Shown piece by piece: positions 1 through 6,895 of a stretch of DNA of 41,616 nt. How positions within the stretch are numbered: the first letter of the stretch is position 1; every line of letters begins with the position of its first letter. The notes below the pieces were generated by a model, which did not search any database, was not told the DNA's origin, and saw only the letters and a list, made by a program, of their open reading frames with translations. Source of the DNA: Actinomadura sp. BRA 177 (lineage in GTDB: Bacteria > Actinomycetota > Actinomycetes > Streptosporangiales > Streptosporangiaceae); NCBI RefSeq assembly GCF_013372625.1, contig NZ_JABXFD010000370.1, positions 1-41,616 of the forward strand. The letters are read 5' to 3'. A program made the position numbers and the translations under genes.

Positions 1-19
1 AGATGTGTATAATATACAG
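1..19. other. Nextera mosaic-end-like adapter remnant
   Basis: The first 19 bases read AGATGTGTATAATATACAG. The Illumina Nextera/Tn5 mosaic end is AGATGTGTATAAGAGACAG, so 17 of 19 positions match, with both differences being G to T at positions 13 and 15. The sequence sits exactly at the window edge and is AT-rich next to very GC-rich DNA. I infer untrimmed library adapter at a contig end, not genomic sequence. Confidence 0.75.
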
Positions 20-439
20 GGCGGCGGCGGCCCGTCCTGACCGGGTGCCGGGGGATAAGGCCCTCCGGGCGCCGGCGGCGGGACGTGACCTGGTGTGGGC
101 GGCAGGCCGCCGTGTGCCGAGGGCGGTGCGGCTCCGTACGGCGCAGGTGCTCCGCCAGGTGCCGGGGGCGGTGTGGTCCCGTATGGCGCCTGTCCGGGCG
201 CGGGCGGTGGGCCGTTGTATCCCGCGCCAGGAGGGCCGCCTGGCGCTGAGGGCGGTGTGCTCCCGTGCGCGAGCTGCCCGGGGGTCGGCGGGGGCGTTGT
301 GCTTCCGTACGGGACTTGGCCAGGTGCGGATGCGCCCCCGAAGGGCGGTGGGGTGGTTCCGTATGGTGCCTGGCCGGGTGCGGGGTTGTTGTGCCCATAG
401 CCGGGACTGCCGTCTGGGGCGGGGAGGGGAGCGCCGTGG
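20..439 (-). repeat. Pro/Gly/Tyr-rich repeat coding stretch, probable Spo0M C-terminal tail in another frame
   Basis: Read on the minus strand, this stretch is open in one frame and encodes imperfect repeats such as APGQAPYGTTPPP, APGQVPYGSTTPPP and APGGAPAPYGAAPP, with no cysteines. It is offset +1 from the end of the Spo0M-like gene and I find no start codon for it nearby. The likeliest reading is a low-complexity tail of that protein separated by a one-base insertion around 445-475. It could instead be an accidental open frame in repetitive DNA. The plus-strand reading of the same bases is also Gly/Pro-rich, but has several cysteines and a stop. The far end is lost at the window edge. Confidence 0.45.
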
Positions 440-1204
440 TCAGGTGTGGGCGCTCCGCGGCAGCGCGGCGGCTGCCTCCAGCCATTCGCCGATCTTGGTG
501 TTCCATTCGGTCTCGGCGGCCTCGGCGTGCGCGACCTGGAACACGCCGAACGACTCGTCCCGCGGGGCCTCGCGGTCCTCGGCGCGCAGGACGAAGGCCA
601 TGCTGCGCGGGCTGGCCACGAAGCTCAGCCCGACCTTGTCGATCCGGCCCTCGTACGCGGCCGGCGGGTTGAGGTGGATCTCCTGGTGGAACGGCAGCTG
701 CTGGGCGACGCCGCGCAGCTTCGACTCCTCGAACGTCACGTTCGCGACCTGGAAGCCGAGCTGGGCGATCGAGGCCAGGACCCACTGCTGCGACTCCAGC
801 GGCTCCACCGAGATCGGGTCGATGTCGCCCGGGTCGGGCTGCCCGACGGCGTCCACCTCGGTGCACATCCCGATCGTGAAGCCGGGCAGCTCATGGCCGA
901 GGACGGTCGTGAACGGCAGTTCGTACGGCAGCGGGATGGAGAACGCGAGGTCGCGATGCTGCGCGGCGTCCAGCTGGAAACCACGGGTGAGGGCGCCCCG
1001 GTACACCTCGGGCCCGGCGGTCTCGCCGCCGTAGCCGTTCTGCATGCGCGGCATCAGCGCCAGCGTCACGTGCCGGATCTCCACCGGCCCGGAGCCGCCG
1101 CGCAGATGGACCTTGCCCGCGACGACGCCGCCGGGTTTGCAGTTCGGTTCCGCCAGGATCGTGTCGACGGACGGCCCGCCACCCGCCATCTGCCCGTAGG
1201 ACAC
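440..1204 (-). CDS. Spo0M-like sporulation-control protein
   Basis: This is an arrestin-fold Spo0M family protein, a family linked to control of sporulation in Bacillus and widespread in actinomycetes; the molecular function is not well defined. The family signature GGPSVDTIL...PNCKPGGVV lies at the N-terminus, followed by beta-rich sequence (VEIRHVTLALMPR, IPLPYELPFTTV) and a C-terminal FGVFQVAHAE segment. I chose the GTG start at 1204 because a purine-rich GAGAAGGG lies 8 bases upstream; an ATG five codons later has no comparable site. The open frame extends further upstream but that part does not resemble the family. The protein is about 254 residues. Its C-terminus ends abruptly at a TGA just before a Pro-rich stretch in the +1 frame, so the true tail may be longer. 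Confidence 0.85.
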   Translation of the reverse strand: MSYGQMAGGGPSVDTILAEPNCKPGGVVAGKVHLRGGSGPVEIRHVTLALMPRMQNGYGGETAGPEVYRGALTRGFQLDAAQHRDLAFSIPLPYELPFTTVLGHELPGFTIGMCTEVDAVGQPDPGDIDPISVEPLESQQWVLASIAQLGFQVANVTFEESKLRGVAQQLPFHQEIHLNPPAAYEGRIDKVGLSFVASPRSMAFVLRAEDREAPRDESFGVFQVAHAEAAETEWNTKIGEWLEAAAALPRSAHT

Positions 1205-1526
1205 CGGCCGTTCCCTTCTCCCCGACGGCGAGGACGTCCTCCCCGCGCAAGTCAGCCCGCGCACCGTAGGCCGCACGTTTCGGCCCACGCAAGTTAGACC
1301 TACTTCACCATGCCATCGGTTCACCCCGGAACCGGAAACCCGCCCCATTTCCTCCCCGTAGCACGGGCGGTGTTGTGGCTGGTTCGCTATCTGAGGTGAT
1401 CGGCGTCCTGGCTGCGGTGGTGTTGACGGAGGCCGGAGCACCGTTTGTAGCTGGTCGAAGGGGGTCCTTCGGTCGGTGCTCTGGGCCCTGTTGTCGTCGA
1501 TTCCGGACCGGTGATTGGACGGCGGG
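1205..1526. other. Intergenic region between Spo0M-like gene and M16 operon
   Basis: These 322 bases hold the candidate Spo0M promoter and an imperfect direct repeat (CGCGCAAGTCAGCCCGCG / CCACGCAAGTTAGACC) around 1245-1302. The part from 1330 to 1526 shows no gene or convincing terminator. Short open frames here have no family resemblance or ribosome binding site. Confidence 0.5.
1263..1292 (-). promoter_or_regulatory. Possible promoter for Spo0M-like gene
   Basis: On the minus strand TTGCGT (1292-1287) is followed after 18 bases by TACGGT (1268-1263), a plausible -35/-10 pair that would give a leader of about 50 bases before the GTG at 1204. This is consensus matching only. Confidence 0.35.
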
Positions 1527-2891
1527 TCATTCTTCCTTGGTGGTTACGGTGGTGGTGGCGTAGCCGAGGTTCTCCAGGGGCTCGCGGATTTGGGCTGCGT
1601 CGCCTACCGCGATGACGGTGAGGGCCTCCGGGTCTACGTGTTTGCGGTAGGCGCGGGCCACGCCGTCGGGGGTGGAGGCGCGGACGGCGGCCAGATAGGC
1701 GCTCGGGTAGGTGGCGCCCAGGCCGTTGGCGGAGGCGTCGGCCAGTTCGGCGGCGACGGCGCGGGCCGTCTCGTACTCGGCGGGGGCCCGGTCGGCCAGG
1801 GCACGGACGGACATGCCGTGCTCCTCCGAGTCGATGCCCCGGGAGATGACGCTGCGCAGTTCGGTCAGCGCGTCGGCGACGGCGTCGGCGGTGACCTCGG
1901 TGTGGACGGAGCCCTGGGCGATGAAGACGCCGCAGTGCCGCATCCGGAGCAGGCCCGCCCGCATTCCGTAGGTGTAGCCCTTCTCCTCGCGCAGCACCGC
2001 GTTGAGGCGGGACGTGAGGCCGCCGCCGAGCACGTGCGCGGCGACCGTCAGGGACGGCCAGTCGTGGTGCGAGCGGTCGGGGACGCCGTGCCCGAAGCTG
2101 AGGTAGGTCTGGACGGAGCCGGGGCGGTCGACGACGACGATGCGGGGCGCCGACTCCGGCAGGACGCGGTCGGCGGTCGGCAGCGGGTCGCCGGTGGACG
2201 CCCAGGACTCCAGAGCGCCGCTGAGGGCCGCGTCGGCGTCCGTCCCGGAAAGATCACCGGCGACGACGGCGGTGGCCTCCGCGGGGACGACGGAGCCGTA
2301 GAAGGCGCGGATGTCGGAGCCCTGGAGCGCGCCGATCGAGGAGCGGGTGCCGCCCGTCGGGCGGGACGCGCGGGCCTCGGCCGGGAACATCACCGCGCGG
2401 AGTTCGCGCATGGCGCGGGAGCCGGGGTCGGCGTCCTCCTGGGCGATCTCCTCCAGGCGTTCGCGGACGAGGCGGCGGACGTCCCCGTCGTCGAGGGCCG
2501 GGCGGCGGACGACCTCGGAGAACAGGTCGAGGGCGGCGCCGAGCCGGGAGGTGGGGACGTCGAGGGCGATGCGCAGGGCGGTCAGGTCGGCGTGCGCGTA
2601 GAAGCTGGCGCCGAGGCGTTCGAAGGCGGCGGTGAGCGCGGTGCCGCCGCCGGGCTCGGTGCCCTCCATCAGGGCGTGCGCGGTGAGGGTCGCGACGCCG
2701 TCCAGGTCGGCGGGCTCGCGGCCCGCGCCGGCGTTCAGCACGAGCCGGACGGCGGCGAGGCGGCGTCCGGGCAGGTCGCAGCGGAGCGTCGCCGGGCCGG
2801 CCGGGACGCGGCCCTCGGTGCCGGCCGGGAACGCCCAGGCCGGGACGGGGCCGGGGACGGGACGGGGCTGCAGTGCCAGGCCGCTGCTCAC
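1527..2891 (-). CDS. M16 family peptidase-like protein, catalytically inactive partner
   Basis: A pitrilysin/M16-fold protein of 454 residues. M16 enzymes usually work as two homologous halves or subunits forming a clamshell, of which only one carries the zinc site. Here the region equivalent to HxxEH reads TAHALMEGT, so the zinc-binding motif is missing and this is the non-catalytic subunit. Family features that remain include ERLGASFYAHADLTALRIAL and the later PGSVQTYLSFGHGVP and GGGLTSRLNAVLREEKGYTY segments, the latter being the conserved RxxxY-type substrate region. The GTG start at 2891 overlaps the stop of the upstream catalytic gene by four bases (GTGA), so the two are translationally coupled. 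Substrates are unknown. Confidence 0.9.
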   Translation of the reverse strand: MSSGLALQPRPVPGPVPAWAFPAGTEGRVPAGPATLRCDLPGRRLAAVRLVLNAGAGREPADLDGVATLTAHALMEGTEPGGGTALTAAFERLGASFYAHADLTALRIALDVPTSRLGAALDLFSEVVRRPALDDGDVRRLVRERLEEIAQEDADPGSRAMRELRAVMFPAEARASRPTGGTRSSIGALQGSDIRAFYGSVVPAEATAVVAGDLSGTDADAALSGALESWASTGDPLPTADRVLPESAPRIVVVDRPGSVQTYLSFGHGVPDRSHHDWPSLTVAAHVLGGGLTSRLNAVLREEKGYTYGMRAGLLRMRHCGVFIAQGSVHTEVTADAVADALTELRSVISRGIDSEEHGMSVRALADRAPAEYETARAVAAELADASANGLGATYPSAYLAAVRASTPDGVARAYRKHVDPEALTVIAVGDAAQIREPLENLGYATTTVTTKEE

Positions 2892-4143
2892 GAGGTGCCT
2901 CCGTAGGTCAGGGCGGTGCGGCCGCCCGGGGCGAGCCAGCGGCCCGCCATCTGCTTGATCGCGTCCCCGGTGACGGCGGCGGCGCGCCCGGGGGCGGTGA
3001 AGACGCGGGCCGGGTCGCCGAACTGGGTGGCGTTCTGCGACAGCGCGTTGGCCAGGCCGGTCACCGTCTCGGTCTGCTCCAGGAAGCCGCGCTCGGCCTG
3101 CGCGGTGGCGCGGGCGGTCTCGTCGGCGTCGGCCCGTGCGCGGCGAAGCGTTCGAGCTCCTCGTCGAGGACGGCGGCGATCTTGTCCGGTTCCGGCCCGA
3201 TGGCGTCGACGATGGCGAGGGACGGCCCGGACGCGAGCCGCGTCACGCCCGCCCACACTTCGGTGGCGATCTGGTCGCGCCGCACCATCCGGTCGTAGAG
3301 GCGGGAGCCGGAGCCGCCGCCGAGGATCTCGACGGCCAGCTCGGCGGCCTCGACGTCGTCGCCGCCGTCGGTCGGCAGCGCGAACATCGCGAAGTAGGCG
3401 GGGGACGGGACGTCCTCGTTCAGTGTCTCCTCGTGGACACCGGTCAGCGGCCCCAGCTCGCCGGGACGTGCCGCTGGCTTCTCCGGCCCGGTGGGGAGGC
3501 CGCCGAAGTAGCGTTCGACCGCTTCGATGGTGGCCGCCGGGTCGACGTCGCCGACGACGGACAGGACGGCGTTGCCCGGCGCGTACCAGGTGGCGAAGAA
3601 GTCGGCGCAGTCTTCGAGGGTGGTGGCGTCCAGGTCTTCCATGGAGCCGATCGGCGTGTGCGCGTAGGGGTGGCCCTCGGGGAACGTCAGCGCGCACAGC
3701 CGCTCGAACGCCGTCCCGTAGGGCTGGTTGTCGTAGCGCTGCCGGCGCTCGTTCTTCACGACGTCGCGCTGGTTGTCGAGGTTGGCCTGGGTGAGCGCGG
3801 CGGGCAGCGTGCCCATCCGGTCGGCCTCCAGCCAGAGCGCGAGCTCCAGGTGGCTGACCGGCACCGTCTCGTAGTAGTTCGTGCGCTCAAAGGACGTGCT
3901 GGCGTTGAACGCGGCGCCCGCGCTCTCCAGCAGCGCCGCGTGCTCGCCTTCGGCGACGTTCTCCGAGCCCTGGAACATCAGGTGCTCGAAGAGGTGGGCG
4001 AGGCCGGTCCGGCCGGACCGCTCGTGCCGCGAGCCCACCCCGTACCAGATGTTCACGGCGGCCAGTGGTACGACGTGGTCCTCGCAGACCACCACGCGCA
4101 GGCCATTGCCGAGCGTGTGCTCATGCAGCGGCTGTTCTGCCAC
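2888..4143 (-). CDS. M16 family zinc metallopeptidase, catalytic subunit (frameshifted)
   Basis: The catalytic M16 peptidase of the pair. HLFEH at residues 50-54 is the inverted zinc motif HxxEH, and Glu132 in VVKNERR is the likely third ligand. The GTG start at 4143 has GGGAG six bases upstream. The reading frame breaks near 3127: the first frame ends ERFAAHGPTPTRPP, while the continuing frame reads ADETARATAQAERGFLEQTE to a stop at 2888. Restoring one base gives HGPTADETARATAQAER and a normal 418-residue protein. The lost base lies in a short GC run, so a sequence error is as likely as a real null allele. It is first in a two-gene operon with the inactive partner. Confidence 0.85.
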
Positions 4144-4272
4144 GGAGCGCTCCCGTCCGTTCGGAGTTGCGGACAGCACCGCGCGCGTCGAACGGGACGT
4201 GCCCGGGCGGCGGGCTTGATCTCGGTCTCACCGTACCGGGTACGTCCGGCCCGGGGCGCCGCTGCGCCAACC

Positions 4273-4281
4273 TGTGGATAA
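4273..4281 (-). promoter_or_regulatory. Isolated consensus DnaA box
   Basis: The minus strand reads TTATCCACA, an exact match to the classical DnaA-box 9-mer, in the 194-bp gap between the BldG-like gene and the M16 operon. A degenerate TTTGTCCGG lies 10 bases upstream on the same strand. No cluster of boxes is present, so this is not an origin; chance occurrence is possible. Confidence 0.3.
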
Positions 4282-4337
4282 CCCGCCGGACAAACCGGCG
4301 CGAGCGCGGACGAAGGGGAGCGGAAACGGGGGGTGGG

Positions 4338-4691
4338 TCAGGACGCGGGGGACTCGTGCGCCGCGATCGCGTCCGCCAGTGACCGGTGCAGGACGAAGAT
4401 CTTCGTGAGCTGGGTGACGTGGAACACCCGGCGCACCCGGTCGTTCACGCCCATGAACGACATCGAGCCGTCGCGCGCGCGGAGCCGGTGGTAGATGCCG
4501 ACCAGCACGCCGAGGCCCGTGGAGTCGAGGAACGTCACCTCACCGAGGTCGATGACGAGGTGCGTGCCGCCGTTGTCGATGATGTCGAGCAGCGCCTCGC
4601 GCAGCCGGGGGTTGGTGAAGACGTCGATCTCACCGCTGATCTTGACGACCGTGAGGCCCTTCTCGACGCGGTGCTCGACGGCGAAGTCCAC
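4338..4691 (-). CDS. BldG-like anti-anti-sigma factor (STAS domain)
   Basis: A 117-residue single STAS domain. Such proteins bind and release anti-sigma kinases in partner-switching networks, controlled by phosphorylation of one serine. The site is visible as FLDSTGLGVLVG with Ser57, the same number reported for Streptomyces BldG, and the N-terminus GEIDVFTNPRLREALL fits the family. Start is GTG at 4691 with GAGGAG six bases upstream. It lies 75 bases downstream of an RsbW-like ATPase gene on the same strand, its natural type of partner, so the two may be co-transcribed. No cognate sigma factor is adjacent. A role in development or stress is inferred from family. Confidence 0.9.
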   Translation of the reverse strand: MDFAVEHRVEKGLTVVKISGEIDVFTNPRLREALLDIIDNGGTHLVIDLGEVTFLDSTGLGVLVGIYHRLRARDGSMSFMGVNDRVRRVFHVTQLTKIFVLHRSLADAIAAHESPAS

Positions 4692-4766
4692 CGGTGCTCC
4701 TCTCGTCCGCTCGTCTCGCCGGGCCCTTGCCGGGTGCCCGCCGGGGGAAATGAATAGGTACCCCGT

Positions 4767-5387
4767 TCAGGGAGAACGGAACAGCGCCCACACCACCTTG
4801 CCGTGGTGCAGCGCCCGCCACCCCCACCGGACGCTGAACGACTCGACGAGGTGGAGCCCGCGTCCCGTCTCGGCGATGTAGTCGGGCTCCTTGCGGCGCG
4901 GCGCGGTCCGGCTGGCGTCGATGATCCCGCAGAGCAGCCACGGGGCCTCGTGCCCGAGCCGCAGCCTGATCGCGGACGGCGCGGAGCCCAGCGGGTCGGC
5001 CGGGTCGCCGTACACGCCCTCGCGGTGCACGTCGACGCCCGGCCGCCCGCCGGAGTTCACCCCTCCGCTGTGCCGCAGCGCGTTCGTGACGAGTTCGGAG
5101 ACGACGAGTCCGACGTCGTCGGCGAGCTCGGCGAGACTCCATTCGGCGAGCCGGGAGACGGCGAAGTGCCGGGCCGCGGTGACCGATTCCGGATCGGGCT
5201 CGACGGTGAACGACACCGTGGACCCGCGCAGCTCGGTCAGCGCCGTGACGGCCGTGTCCAGGCGTGGCGGCAGGTCGGCCGACTCCGGGACGGGCGTCGA
5301 ACGCCCAGCGTGGTCCCGTGGGTCTGCCGGCCCCGCGACAGGGCCGAGCTCCCACCGCGTGTCGTCGTGCGCGTGGCGTGACGTCAT
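4767..5387 (-). CDS. RsbW-like ATP-binding regulatory protein (HATPase_c)
   Basis: A GHKL-fold ATP-binding protein of the anti-sigma/serine kinase type. The N box is LVVSELVTNALRHSG and the G2-type loop is ETGRGLHLVESFSVRWGW. Length from the ATG at 5387 is 206 residues; the open frame runs on to 5576, but the extra N-terminal part is His/Arg/Ala-rich and unlike the family, and GGTGGA precedes the 5387 ATG. An insert of about 30 residues (VNSGGRPGVDVHREGVYGD) separates the N box from the next strand. It is divergent from an XRE/DUF397 pair, as in WhiJ/AbaA-type loci of actinomycetes, and upstream of the BldG-like gene. Partner and substrate are not known. Confidence 0.85.
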   Translation of the reverse strand: MTSRHAHDDTRWELGPVAGPADPRDHAGRSTPVPESADLPPRLDTAVTALTELRGSTVSFTVEPDPESVTAARHFAVSRLAEWSLAELADDVGLVVSELVTNALRHSGGVNSGGRPGVDVHREGVYGDPADPLGSAPSAIRLRLGHEAPWLLCGIIDASRTAPRRKEPDYIAETGRGLHLVESFSVRWGWRALHHGKVVWALFRSP

Positions 5388-5447
5388 TCCACCGGACCCC
5401 GCAGAGTGATCTCGTTGTGCAGCCGTGGCTTGGAAGTCTCGTGCGTT

Positions 5448-5476
5448 ATCCTGCGCATCGTAGCGTGCGAATGCAA
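5448..5476 (-). promoter_or_regulatory. Probable promoter for RsbW-like ATPase gene
   Basis: On the minus strand TTGCAT (5476-5471) is followed by a 17-base spacer and CAGGAT (5453-5448), close to the actinobacterial TTGAC/TAGGAT pattern. It points towards the ATG at 5387 and lies beside the 12-bp palindrome at 5483. Confidence 0.45.
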
Positions 5477-5482
5477 GGCCCA

Positions 5483-5494
5483 ATGCACGTGCAT
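5483..5494. promoter_or_regulatory. 12-bp perfect palindrome, candidate XRE operator
   Basis: ATGCACGTGCAT is its own reverse complement and lies in the gap between the ATPase and the XRE regulator, just upstream of the -35 of the ATPase promoter. A related GAATGCAAGG lies 10 bases away. Divergent XRE genes often bind such sites, but binding is inferred only. Confidence 0.45.
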
Positions 5495-5552
5495 CCGCGT
5501 TGTGAGGGTGTGGGGCGACGCGGGCCGCGCGCGAGTGAACGGAGGTAACCGC

Positions 5553-5582
5553 AGGACACTCATGCCAGTGGCACACTAGGTT
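5553..5582 (+). promoter_or_regulatory. Possible promoter for XRE-DUF397 operon
   Basis: AGGACA (5553-5558) and TAGGTT (5577-5582) are separated by 18 bases, about 30 bases ahead of the GTG at 5613. The -10 is good and the -35 is weak. Confidence 0.35.
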
Positions 5583-5612
5583 CGCTGTCCGCCGAATAGC
5601 CGGAGGTTGGGC

Positions 5613-6479
5613 GTGACTCCAGAGACGCCGGGAAGCGGGTCGACGGTCCGTCGGATCCTGCTCGGGTCCCAGCTGCGCCGTCTGCGCGAGCAGAAGGGCG
5701 TGACCCGTCAGGACGCCGGCTACGTCATCCGTGCGTCGGAGTCGAAGATCAGCCGTCTGGAGCTCGGCCGGGTCAGCTTCAAAGAACGCGACGTGGACGA
5801 CCTGCTCACGTTGTACGGCGTCAGCGACAAGACCGAGCGCGAGGCGCTGCTACAGCTTGCGCGGGAGGCCAACACCCCCGGTTGGTGGCACCGGTACAAC
5901 GACGTGCTGCCCGGCTGGTTCCAGACCTATGTGGGCCTGGAGGAGTCGGCGGCGTTGATCCGCACATATGAACTGCAGTTCGTCCCGGGACTGCTGCAGT
6001 CGGAGGGGTATGCGCGAGCGGTGATCCGCCTGGGCAACGCCGGTGCCGCCGAACACGAGATCGACCAGCGCGTGGAACTGCGCATGCAGCGTCAGGAACG
6101 CCTGACCGGCCCGGACGCGCCGCGGCTGTGGGCCGTGGTGGACGAGGGGGCGCTCAAGCGCCCCATCGGCGGTCCGGAGGTGATGCGGGGCCAGTTCGAG
6201 CATCTCATCGAGATGTCCAAGCTGCCCAACGTCACCATCCAGATCATGCCGTTCCGGTTCGGCGGCCACGCCGCCGAGGGAGGGGCCTTCACGATCCTGC
6301 GCTTTCCCGAGCAGGACCTGCCGGACGTGGTTTACGTCGAGAACCTCACCGGCGCGATGTACCTGGACAAGCGCGACGACGTCGACACCTATCTGCAGGC
6401 GATGGAACGCCTCTGCGTCGACAGTGCGACCCCGGAACGCACCGTCGAGCTTCTCGGTGATCTTCTCAGAGAGACATGA
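5613..6479 (+). CDS. XRE-family regulator with DUF5753-type C-terminal domain (WhiJ-like)
   Basis: A 288-residue regulator. Residues about 15-70 form an XRE helix-turn-helix (LGSQLRRLREQKGVTRQDAG, SESKISRLELGR); the rest is the DUF5753-type region, marked by ANTPGWWHRYNDVLPGWFQTYVGLE, YELQFVPGLLQ and VTIQIMPFRFGGHAA. The GTG at 5613 was chosen over a TTG two codons earlier because CGGAGG lies six bases upstream. The stop overlaps the DUF397 gene (ATGA). The ATPase gene diverges from it. In Streptomyces such trios (WhiJ, AbaA, BldB-related loci) affect sporulation and antibiotic production. A close paralogue lies at 23342. Confidence 0.9.
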   Translation: MTPETPGSGSTVRRILLGSQLRRLREQKGVTRQDAGYVIRASESKISRLELGRVSFKERDVDDLLTLYGVSDKTEREALLQLAREANTPGWWHRYNDVLPGWFQTYVGLEESAALIRTYELQFVPGLLQSEGYARAVIRLGNAGAAEHEIDQRVELRMQRQERLTGPDAPRLWAVVDEGALKRPIGGPEVMRGQFEHLIEMSKLPNVTIQIMPFRFGGHAAEGGAFTILRFPEQDLPDVVYVENLTGAMYLDKRDDVDTYLQAMERLCVDSATPERTVELLGDLLRET

Positions 6480-6730
6480 TGCTCCAATCCGATTACGACA
6501 ACGGGATGCCGGCCGCCGACCTCTCCGGAGCGCGGTGGCTGAAGTCCCGGCGAAGCAACTCCCAGGGGAACTGTGTGGAAATCGCCGAACTGCCCGGTGG
6601 GCGGGTGGCGATGCGCAACTCCCGTCATCCCGACGGGCCGGCTCTCATCTACACCCGCCCGGAGATCGAGGCGCTGATCCTTGGAGCCAAGGACGGCGAC
6701 TTCGACCATCTGATCGCCTCCCGTAACTGA
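6476..6730 (+). CDS. DUF397 domain protein
   Basis: An 84-residue DUF397 protein: LSGARWLKSRRSNSQGNCVEIAEL, then VAMRNSRHPDGPALIYTRPEIEALI, matching the usual W.KSS.S...CVEVA and RDSK.P.GP.L.F...EW..F pattern. These small proteins pair with XRE/DUF5753 regulators and are thought to modulate them, sometimes in a toxin-antitoxin-like way. The first ATG (6476) overlaps the regulator stop by four bases; a second ATG at 6479 is possible. The C-terminal FDHLIASRN is typical. A factor-independent terminator follows at 6818. Confidence 0.9.
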   Translation: MMLQSDYDNGMPAADLSGARWLKSRRSNSQGNCVEIAELPGGRVAMRNSRHPDGPALIYTRPEIEALILGAKDGDFDHLIASRN

Positions 6731-6817
6731 AGTCAGCCAGGAAAACCGCCAACAGTCGAACAGCGGCGGGTCGGCTTTGGAGAACCGAACGTCGACCCGG
6801 CCGCACACGAGAGCAGA

Positions 6818-6841
6818 GGCCACCCCGGCGCGAGGGTGGCC
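6818..6841. terminator. Rho-independent-type terminator
   Basis: GGCCACCC and GGGTGGCC form an 8-bp perfect stem around an 8-base loop, followed by TTTCG. It lies between the DUF397 gene and the convergent kinase gene and could serve both directions. Confidence 0.65.
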
Positions 6842-6854
6842 TTTCGTACTTCCC

Positions 6855-6895
6855 GGCCAGGTCAGTCTCGGCCAGGTCAGTCCAGGCCAGGTCAG
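6855..6895 (-). repeat. 15-bp tandem repeat carrying three in-frame stop codons
   Basis: Units of GGCCAGGTCAGTCTC-like sequence start at 6855, 6870 and 6885 (the third partial). Because the period is five codons, each unit gives a TGA in the frame of the kinase gene, whose own stop (6894-6892) is in the last unit. Confidence 0.7.

Noticed and set aside
95..400. Plus-strand open frame of 101 residues rich in Gly, Pro and Tyr
   Set aside because: It is the antisense of the repeat stretch, has several cysteines and no ribosome binding site; the minus-strand reading is cleaner.
1515..2906. 463-residue plus-strand open frame
   Set aside because: Antisense shadow of the M16 gene, Gly/Ala/Arg-rich, no domain.
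4273..4290. Possible replication origin
   Set aside because: Only one DnaA box; no cluster, no dnaA or dnaN nearby.
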